In this document: piece after piece, positions 38,757 through 44,687 of the stretch
Numbering within the stretch: position 1 is the stretch's first letter
Layout of the letters: every line of letters starts with the position of its first letter
Assembly: GCA_046263155.1 (NCBI GenBank)
Contig: JBHELF010000045.1
Span: forward strand, 1-44,687
Reading direction: 5' to 3'
DNA from: DATADF01 sp046263155
Lineage (GTDB): Bacteria; Actinomycetota; CADDZG01; WHSQ01
Length of the DNA stretch: 44,687 bases
The notes under the pieces: model-generated
What the model was told of the DNA's origin: nothing
What the model saw: only the letters and a program-made list of their open reading frames with translations
Databases searched by the model: none
Position numbers and translations under genes: made by a program

Positions 38757-39476
38757 ATGGAATCTGCATCCGTGCGCGCCATCGAGTCGGCCGCCGCGCT
38801 GAAGGACGACGTCAGCCGCTCGATCTACGGCTTTGTCCGTCGAGAGCGTCGCTCCGTCTCCCGGGCCGAGGCCGCCATCTATGCGGGCGTCTCGCGCAAG
38901 CTGGCGGCCTGGCATCTGGAGAAACTCGTAGCGAAGGGTCTTCTCGAAGTGGTCCGAACTAATGGACACGGTCCTCGCTCCGTGGGCCGACCCGCCAAGC
39001 TCTACTCCGCGGCGGCGGATCCCATCGAGCTCTCCTTCCCGCGCAAACGGCACGACCTCCTCGCGGACGTCCTCGCTCAGGCGGTGGAATCGGCATCGGC
39101 TGCGGAGTCCGCTCGAGAGGCGGCCCTCAGGCTGGCGAAGGCGCGCGGCGCAACCCTGGGCCAGGGGTTGCGCTCACAGCTCAACCTTCGCGCGCCCGCG
39201 CCTGCGCGAGTGGTCAAACTGGCACAGGCCGTCCTCGAAAAGCACGGGTTCGAGCCGGTTTCCGAGGGAGCCAACCGCGTCGCCCTTGGGAACTGTCCCT
39301 TCGACCCGATCGCCCGGCAGAACGCCAGCCTGGTTTGCCGCATGACACAGGCATTCGTCGACGGACTCGCCAAGGGTCTTGGGGCCCAGAGCGTTGAGGC
39401 GAGACTCGATCCTGCACCGGGACGATGCTGCGTTGTCCTCCAATTCGAAACTGAGGCTCCCGAGCGCGAGGCTTGA
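38757..39476 (+). CDS. HTH regulator with three-cysteine cluster motif (SufR/Rv1460-like)
   Basis: A 239-residue protein with an N-terminal winged helix (SRAEAAIYAGVSRKLAAWHLEKLVAKGLLEVV, RSVGRPAKLYS) like that of SufR, and a C-terminal domain with Cys180, Cys194 and Cys224-Cys225. The spacing C-x13-C-x29-C is close to the C-x12-C-x27-C of Rv1460, the mycobacterial SufR-type Fe-S regulator, as I remember it. The NCPFDPIARQNASLVC and GRCCVVLQF segments fit. It probably senses iron-sulfur status. It is divergent from mrp, with 152 bases between them including an inverted repeat CATCG-AG-CGATG (38665-38676). ATG at 38757. Confidence 0.78.
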   Translation: MESASVRAIESAAALKDDVSRSIYGFVRRERRSVSRAEAAIYAGVSRKLAAWHLEKLVAKGLLEVVRTNGHGPRSVGRPAKLYSAAADPIELSFPRKRHDLLADVLAQAVESASAAESAREAALRLAKARGATLGQGLRSQLNLRAPAPARVVKLAQAVLEKHGFEPVSEGANRVALGNCPFDPIARQNASLVCRMTQAFVDGLAKGLGAQSVEARLDPAPGRCCVVLQFETEAPEREA

Positions 39477-39503
39477 CGCTCCACCTCTGGAGAGGAGACG
39501 GGT

Positions 39504-40103
39504 ATGGCGCGCTGGTTCTCATGGGGACCGCCGATCATTTTCAAGGGCCGCAAGTTCAAGGGCCTTCGTGGATTTGCCGGGAAGCCATTCCATCCGCCAC
39601 TCACCGACTTTCCGATAGCGGCCTACATCATGGCGGCGACGTTCGACCTCATCTCCTATCTCTCGTATGAGGGAATGATTTTGAGCGCCAACGAGGCGCG
39701 CGCCACCGACTTCTTTCGCACCTCCACCTTCGTGCTCATCTACGGCGCCATCGTTTCCTTGGGAACGTCCTTGACCGGCTTCTGGGATTGGCTCAAATCG
39801 ACGCCGAAGCACTCGCAGGTATGGCGCACTGCCAACAGCCACATGTTGATCATGGGTACGGTGACCGCGGTCGTCGCGGTCGACATCGTGCTCCGCCTTT
39901 CGTACTGGTCGGAGAATTACACCGAGCTCTCCGTGCTCGTGCTTTCGCTGATCGCGGCGACACTTGTGTCCTGGGGCAGCTTCTACGGTGGCTCGCTCGT
40001 GTTCGACTATGGGTTCAACGTCGAGAACGCCACGGATCTCCCCGAGTACCACCCCTCGGAGCGCGACCGCACACCCACGGAGAAGGCCCACATAGAGAGC
40101 TAG
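39504..40103 (+). CDS. DUF2231-like membrane protein
   Basis: A 199-residue protein with four spans. The start GKPFHPPLTDFPIAAYIMAATFD has the conserved His-Pro-x-x-x-x-Pro-I-x motif of DUF2231 proteins, followed by TSLTGFWDWLKSTP, HMLIMGTVTAVVAVDIVLRLS and VLVLSLIAATLVSWGSFYGG. Family members often bind heme or ride with cytochromes, but this one has no CxxCH. It is 27 bases downstream of the three-cysteine regulator on the same strand. Its stop overlaps the convergent cyclase-like gene by four bases. Confidence 0.78.
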   Translation: MARWFSWGPPIIFKGRKFKGLRGFAGKPFHPPLTDFPIAAYIMAATFDLISYLSYEGMILSANEARATDFFRTSTFVLIYGAIVSLGTSLTGFWDWLKSTPKHSQVWRTANSHMLIMGTVTAVVAVDIVLRLSYWSENYTELSVLVLSLIAATLVSWGSFYGGSLVFDYGFNVENATDLPEYHPSERDRTPTEKAHIES

Positions 40104-43100
40104 CCGACGGTGATCGAGCGCGCAAGCTCGCGGGCCTGCGCGGCAAGGTACGCGCTTTCTTTGAGCTCGTAATGACGAGCGGCGTCCTCGGCGGCTTGTT
40201 GCGCTTCCTCACCGCGTCCTGCTGCTGCCAGGACTTGCGCCAGGTTCAATAGGGCATTGGCGTGAAGGAGAACGAAATCCGACTTCTTGATCGAGTCGAA
40301 GGCCTCGCGCGCGACCCTCTCCGCCTCCTCGAACTCTCCGCGCGCCGCGAGCAGTCTCGCCTCGGTCGACTGGGCGAGCTGTAACGCGTCGACGTCGTCG
40401 GGAGCTGCGGCCGCGCGGGTCTCTGATAGGAATCGCTCCGCCTCCGCGTGCTTCCCTTGGGCGAAGAGGGCCCGGGCAAGTTCCGCCGCGAGAGTGGCCA
40501 TGTACCCCATCTGTCCCTGCTGCCGCAGCGAGTCGCAACCTTGGCGGAAATAGGCAACGGCCTCATCGAATCGCCCGGCGAGGAACTCGATGAATCCTCC
40601 GTATTCACAGGCCATCCGGGCGATCAACGAAGTGAGGCCCAGCTCCTCAAAGATCGCCCAGGCCTCCTGTAAATGCGGCCGGGCTGAGTCGAAGTCCCCA
40701 CGCAGAGCCTCGAAACCCGCCAAGCGACATAGCGTGGTAGCGCGCACTCGTGTGCTACCTGCCGTCTGTTCCAGAACCTGATGACACGATTGGATTCCTC
40801 GCGAGACGGGCGTCGGACCCCACGGCGAAGGCGCCAGCTCTCCGAGGATCCTTACCTCGTCGTGCCTGCTGCCGGCGCGACGCGCGTAGCCGAGCGAGCG
40901 CTCCAGGCATCTCGCATGCTCTTCCTCGTGAAGCTGTATCCAGTGGACGAAAGACCTGACGTACCAGGCTCGGGAGATGGCGAGATCGTCACCGGCCCGC
41001 TCCGCTCTCGCCGCTAGGTCCGACAACTGTTTTTCCGCAAGGTCGGTCTGGAGTCCACGGCTCTCCAGTTCCAACTCGAGCAATAGGAGCCCCGAATGCA
41101 AGCCGGCTTTTTCCTCACCGAGCCTCTCGGCCCTCGCTAGGCCTTCTTCGAGAAGCATCTCGGCGCGGTCGACCTCGCCCAGTTGCTTGCAGGCATAGGC
41201 CAGGTCCGGCAGGAGCTTCAGGCGCGCGGGGTCTTCGGCCGAGAAAAAGTCGAGCGCGCGATCCAACAACGCGGCGGCACCCGCCATGTCCCAGGCATCA
41301 AACGCCTTCCGGCCGGCCGCGGCGAGCCACCGCCCGGCACGATCGGCCAATTCGCGAAGCTCTGTCTCGGGAGATTCCTCTCGCCGGTAGCGATACGCCT
41401 GTTGCAGGTGGTAAGCGATCGCTTCGTCGCTTTCACGTGATTCCTCGGTTAGCGATTTTTCAAGCCACGCCGCATGGCCCTCATGGAGTTGCGCCCGCTC
41501 CGTCCTGACGATTCCGGCGTAGGTCGCATCTCGCAGAAGTGACTGAATGAAGCGGAACGTGCCCGGGGGATCGATGTTCAGTGTTCCCGTGGCGATAAGG
41601 CCCTTGCGCAGAAGGTCCTGCAAGATCGCGTCCAGGTCCCGAAACCCGGGAGGAAGCAGAGCCGCGACCGCGTCTCGATGGAACACCTTCCCGACCACGC
41701 TGGCGCATTCCAGAACTGCGCGCTGCTCCCCCGGGAGGTGATCCAGTCGCGCGGCCAGCACGGCATGAATGGCGGGCGGAATCTGCAGCCTCGACAGATC
41801 GCTCGAGGCAACCCAGCGGCCGTCCTCGGATTCGAGAAGACCGTCGTCGATCAACATCTCGAGGGTTTCCTCGATGAACAGGGGGTTCCCACCCGCGCCT
41901 TCGAGGATCCTCGTCTGAGCCGCCCCAGGAAGGCTGTTCCTGCCGATCAGACTCTCGATAAGAAGCTCGCTGTCGGCCTGATCCAGAGGTCCGAGCGACG
42001 CCGACCACGTGTTGGCTCGGCCGCCTCCCCAGGCCGGCCGCAACTCCAGGAATTCGGGCCGCGCCAAGCACAGCAGCATCACGGGCGCGGCGGTGAACCC
42101 GTCGGTCAAGTACTCCAAGAGATCCAACAACGTGGGCTCGGCCCACTGCAGATCATCGATCACCAGTACCACCGGTCGCTCGTCCGCGACTTGGGCAAGC
42201 AGCTGGCGCAAAGCCCAGAAGGCCTCCTCGAGCGGGCCCTCGCCCGGCGCGAGTCCGATCAGTTGAGCGACGCGTTCGGCAACCGAGGCGGCTCCCGGTC
42301 CGTGACGCGTCGCGGTTAGATCGGCGAGCCGACGCACGGTCGCCGCCGCGTTCTGATCCCCGCGGATCCCGGCCATCTGCTTAACGGCCTCGCCGATCGG
42401 GTGGAACGTGGCTCCGGCTCCATACGAAAGACACCGGCCACGCAATACTTCTACGCCGCTTCCCCTGGCGGCGAGCAATTCCTTGGCGAGCCGGGATTTG
42501 CCGCTGCCCGCAGGACCGATCAGCGTGAACAGATGCCACTGCCGGTCTGCGACTGCACGGTCGAGCACGCCGGCCAGAAGCTCGAGCTCACGACGTCTAT
42601 TCACGAGAGGCGCCTGACCTAGGTGTGGAGCCGTGCGGGGCGCCTCAATCAATCTATTGAGACGAAATCTGCCGGGGGACAAAGTTTCTGCCTCGACCCT
42701 GTTCTGAACGAGCCGATGGGTTTCCGCGTCCAGCAAGATCTCCTCCGGCGGCGCGGCCTGCATCAAACCGCGCGCGAACAGAAGCGCCTTGCCCGTGCCC
42801 GCGGGGGCACTCCCGGCTCGAGGAATAACCGTCTCGCCGGTTACCACGGCGAAGCTTGGTCGTAGCTTCGCTCCAAGTTCCTGTTGCCAGGTACTTGCGA
42901 GTTCCGAGACATGAGCACGTGCCTGAGCCGCGGCGCGCAGCGCGCGCATCGCATCGTCTTCGTGGGCCTGCGGCAGACCCCAAATCCCCGTGACTTCATG
43001 TGGGGGACCCGGCTCGATTATGGCGCCGTGTGATTCGAAGACGCGTTGAAGCTCCGCCCGCGCCCGGACCAGCAGCCGTCCCTCGACTTCAGGATCCGGC

Positions 43101-43294
43101 GCGCCCGTGCCCTCGGAAATCGTTATGAGTTCGCAGAAAAGAGCCGACAGCGGTTTGCGCACGTCGCCCGAACGCGGAGGCGCAAGCGCCACGCCGCAAC
43201 CGCTGCAGAAACGGTCATCGAGACCGGCAATGCGCCCGCATTGGGCACACGCGCTTTGTTGGTTCGAACCCGGCCCGGGTTCGTTGGCCTTCAT
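40100..43294 (-). CDS. Zinc-ribbon, degenerate cyclase-homology, AAA ATPase and TPR signalling protein
   Basis: A 1064-residue protein. The N-terminus has a zinc ribbon (CAQCG ... CSGCG, Cys16/19/30/33). Next is a class III cyclase-homology domain, RKPLSALFCELI to about 240, in which the first metal Asp is Glu (FCELI) and the usual GDG motif is lost, so cyclase activity is unlikely. From 250 an AAA_16/STAND-like ATPase has GPAGSGKSRLAKELL (Walker A) and PVVLVIDDLQWAEP (Walker B), followed by about 400 residues of TPR-like repeats. This domain order is common in actinobacteria as a signal receiver or transcriptional adaptor, usually with an active cyclase. ATG at 43294 follows GGAGAGGT. Confidence 0.8.
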   Translation of the reverse strand: MKANEPGPGSNQQSACAQCGRIAGLDDRFCSGCGVALAPPRSGDVRKPLSALFCELITISEGTGAPDPEVEGRLLVRARAELQRVFESHGAIIEPGPPHEVTGIWGLPQAHEDDAMRALRAAAQARAHVSELASTWQQELGAKLRPSFAVVTGETVIPRAGSAPAGTGKALLFARGLMQAAPPEEILLDAETHRLVQNRVEAETLSPGRFRLNRLIEAPRTAPHLGQAPLVNRRRELELLAGVLDRAVADRQWHLFTLIGPAGSGKSRLAKELLAARGSGVEVLRGRCLSYGAGATFHPIGEAVKQMAGIRGDQNAAATVRRLADLTATRHGPGAASVAERVAQLIGLAPGEGPLEEAFWALRQLLAQVADERPVVLVIDDLQWAEPTLLDLLEYLTDGFTAAPVMLLCLARPEFLELRPAWGGGRANTWSASLGPLDQADSELLIESLIGRNSLPGAAQTRILEGAGGNPLFIEETLEMLIDDGLLESEDGRWVASSDLSRLQIPPAIHAVLAARLDHLPGEQRAVLECASVVGKVFHRDAVAALLPPGFRDLDAILQDLLRKGLIATGTLNIDPPGTFRFIQSLLRDATYAGIVRTERAQLHEGHAAWLEKSLTEESRESDEAIAYHLQQAYRYRREESPETELRELADRAGRWLAAAGRKAFDAWDMAGAAALLDRALDFFSAEDPARLKLLPDLAYACKQLGEVDRAEMLLEEGLARAERLGEEKAGLHSGLLLLELELESRGLQTDLAEKQLSDLAARAERAGDDLAISRAWYVRSFVHWIQLHEEEHARCLERSLGYARRAGSRHDEVRILGELAPSPWGPTPVSRGIQSCHQVLEQTAGSTRVRATTLCRLAGFEALRGDFDSARPHLQEAWAIFEELGLTSLIARMACEYGGFIEFLAGRFDEAVAYFRQGCDSLRQQGQMGYMATLAAELARALFAQGKHAEAERFLSETRAAAAPDDVDALQLAQSTEARLLAARGEFEEAERVAREAFDSIKKSDFVLLHANALLNLAQVLAAAGRGEEAQQAAEDAARHYELKESAYLAAQARELARSITVG

Positions 43295-43352
43295 TACCTC
43301 TCCAGATTCCCCGACCCGGCGCAAGGGAATCGTTCCATTTCTTCCGATGCGG

Positions 43353-44381
43353 CTACAGAATCCCCCGGTCCTCAAACGCGGTCCGGACCTGATGAGCGAC
43401 CCCGCGGTTGTAGAGCCGCTCGGCCGTAGCTACGGTCCCCTCCGCCGCCGCGGGCATCGTGGTGTCGGGCGCGAAATCGAATTGCGCCTCGAGAATGATC
43501 GTGTCGGCGGTAGTTGCACCGAGGGCCTGGCGGATGTCCCAGAGGGCGCGCGACCAGATTTGGCCTCTACGGTGGATGCTGGCCGCCAGATCACCCGGAT
43601 ATTGCACGTCGAGATCGGTGCGACGCAAACAATGTGGTGTCGTCGACGTGTAGGACACCGAATCCCAATCCGCCACACAGGGAGCATCGGGCGTCGGGGC
43701 CACGACATTGCTCACGGTCACGGCCCAGTAGTCGCCGAATCCCTCGCCGATCGCCCCCGCGTCACCTGTGCCAGCCAAGCCGGAGATCTGTGAATCGTGC
43801 ATCGCGTGGCCGTACTCGTGCAGGATGACCTCTGCGTCCTCGGCATCATCAACTCCCCCTTTGCCGAAGCGCAGCACGTCGTGCTTGTCCCAGGAATAGG
43901 AGTTGTCGACACCCCACTGATTTATGCGCACGTCCTGCGATTCCATATTTATCGGCCGGCGGCTCGAGCCAAACCCCAAGCTTTGGATGTATCTCTGAGA
44001 CTCGGTGACCCAGTAATAAGCCATGACCTGCTCGAAGCGATCGTCGCTGCGGCCGAAAAGAAAGCTGCCACTCGAAGAATAGGCCGGATCGCCCGTCTCG
44101 CTCACGACGTTCGCCCACTTGCCGACAAGGTAGCCGCTCCCGTCGAGATCCGTGAGGGTCACCTCGTGATACGCGGGCTGAAGGGCCGCGTAATCGGCGT
44201 CCTTCTGATCTGTCAGTGTCTGATCTTGGAGGTCGGCCACCGGGTTCGGCAAGAAAACCCGGCCGGTGGCGGAGGTGCCCCCGCCCGGCCGCTTCCGGGC
44301 ACCTGCGGTTCCGGTCAGGGCCGAGGCCATAAGCAAAGCAATCAGTAAGCCAAAAAGTGGACGCGAAATGGTTTTCGACAC
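43353..44381 (-). CDS. Secreted M36-like (fungalysin-type) metalloprotease
   Basis: A 342-residue exported protein. The signal peptide is RPLFGLLIALLMASALTGTAGA. The catalytic site is HEYGHAMHD (His188, Glu189, His192) with the third ligand Glu213 in GEGFGDYWA, the gluzincin pattern. Cys pairs in APCVADW and PHCLRR may be disulfide-linked. M36 fungalysins usually have an additional N-terminal propeptide; this one is short, so the activation mechanism is unclear. ATG at 44381. It is a stand-alone gene with 58 bases to the cyclase-like gene. Confidence 0.8.
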   Translation of the reverse strand: MSKTISRPLFGLLIALLMASALTGTAGARKRPGGGTSATGRVFLPNPVADLQDQTLTDQKDADYAALQPAYHEVTLTDLDGSGYLVGKWANVVSETGDPAYSSSGSFLFGRSDDRFEQVMAYYWVTESQRYIQSLGFGSSRRPINMESQDVRINQWGVDNSYSWDKHDVLRFGKGGVDDAEDAEVILHEYGHAMHDSQISGLAGTGDAGAIGEGFGDYWAVTVSNVVAPTPDAPCVADWDSVSYTSTTPHCLRRTDLDVQYPGDLAASIHRRGQIWSRALWDIRQALGATTADTIILEAQFDFAPDTTMPAAAEGTVATAERLYNRGVAHQVRTAFEDRGIL

Positions 44382-44521
44382 CTGGTACTCCCCGCCTAGT
44401 TGGAAAATTCCGCCAGTTGGATTCTAGAGAACGAACCCTGGCGCGCCTAGCCCCTCCCGTGTTCGCAGTAGGGACAGTGGTTATGGGGCTTCCCGGTCCA
44501 CGCGTCAGCCAGCGGCGAAGG

Positions 44522-44687
44522 CTAGAGGCGGGGGCCCCAGTCCATTCCTCCCTGAGGGGAGATCGCGATATCCACGAGAGAGGTGATCTCAGAACCGTCT
44601 GGCCTCATTCGAAGCAGCTCGTAGCCGGTGGTTCCTCGGCCGCGGGCAAAGGCGATGTAGCGGCCATCCGGCGACCACGCCGGACTG
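44522..44687 (-). CDS. TolB-like beta-propeller protein, C-terminal end (partial)
   Basis: The minus-strand frame from 44686 to TAG at 44522-44524 reads SPAWSPDGRYIAFARGRG, then TTGYELLRMRPDGSEI and TSLVDIAISPQGGMDWGPRL. SPDGRYIAF is the PD40/TolB propeller repeat, found in TolB, dipeptidyl-peptidase IV-like proteins and some secreted sensor proteins. Only the last 54 residues are in the window. The gene ends 140 bases upstream of the metalloprotease gene, with which it may be co-transcribed. Confidence 0.72.
   Translation of the reverse strand, partial: SPAWSPDGRYIAFARGRGTTGYELLRMRPDGSEITSLVDIAISPQGGMDWGPRL

Overview
This window is high-GC bacterial DNA from an actinobacterium (Actinomycetota). 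The evidence is the combination of a MshA-like mycothiol glycosyltransferase, a bS22 (AURKAIP1/COX24-like) ribosomal protein, a MarP-like CvpA-protease, an RsiG-like c-di-GMP-responsive anti-sigma factor, a BldC-like HTH protein and a rex-hemA pair. Gene order from about 23 kb down to 0.7 kb on the minus strand (HTH regulator, HBHA-like protein, mshA, proC, small HTH protein, bS22, GalE2-like epimerase, acyltransferase, then rex/hemA) resembles, from memory, the Rv0474-Rv0509 stretch of Mycobacterium tuberculosis, with many insertions and deletions. The acyl-CoA dehydrogenases, enolase-superfamily enzyme and BKACE protein suggest a catabolically versatile organism. I cannot name the genus.

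Layout. 1-0.74 kb: a fold-back junction. The 3' end of rex and the 5' end of hemA run on the plus strand, then join an inverted 5' half of rex that keeps its Rex operator. This looks like an amplification or assembly chimera at a contig end, or a real inversion. 0.8-2.3 kb: small, mostly exported cysteine-containing proteins separated by four copies of a repeat of about 20 bp; two of these genes are frameshifted. 2.4-12.2 kb: CcdA and a Crp/Fnr regulator, an acyl-CoA ligase, a TIM-barrel isomerase, then a minus-strand run of BldC-like HTH, Clp1-like kinase, bS22, SAM hydrolase, epimerase and zinc-motif acyltransferase. 12.2-19.2 kb: SDR, MarP, AcuC, aldehyde dehydrogenase, ProC and proline dehydrogenase. 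19.2-19.4 kb: a possible structured RNA and a terminator. 19.4-22.7 kb: mshA, an acetyltransferase, an HBHA-like protein and its HTH neighbour with a palindromic operator.

22.9-27.7 kb: a charged exported protein, RsiG-like anti-sigma factor, BKACE, M23 peptidase, DtxR-type regulator and a methyltransferase. 27.7-34.2 kb: three acyl-CoA dehydrogenases divergent from a membrane GAF-GGDEF diguanylate cyclase, which is translationally coupled to an enolase-superfamily gene. 34.1-44.7 kb: a secreted CocE-type hydrolase; a minus-strand cluster of Mrp, PduO-type cobalamin adenosyltransferase, NUDIX and a small membrane protein; a divergent three-cysteine (SufR-like) regulator; a DUF2231 membrane protein; a zinc-ribbon/degenerate-cyclase/AAA/TPR signalling protein; a secreted M36-like metalloprotease; and the end of a TolB-like propeller protein.

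The genes I find most worth following are the repeat-delimited small-protein cassettes, the RsiG-like protein in the same window as a c-di-GMP synthase, the Clp1-like kinase beside bS22, the Fe-S-type regulator facing Mrp, and the nested-stem element at 19.2 kb. No tRNA, rRNA, CRISPR array, transposase or prophage gene was seen.
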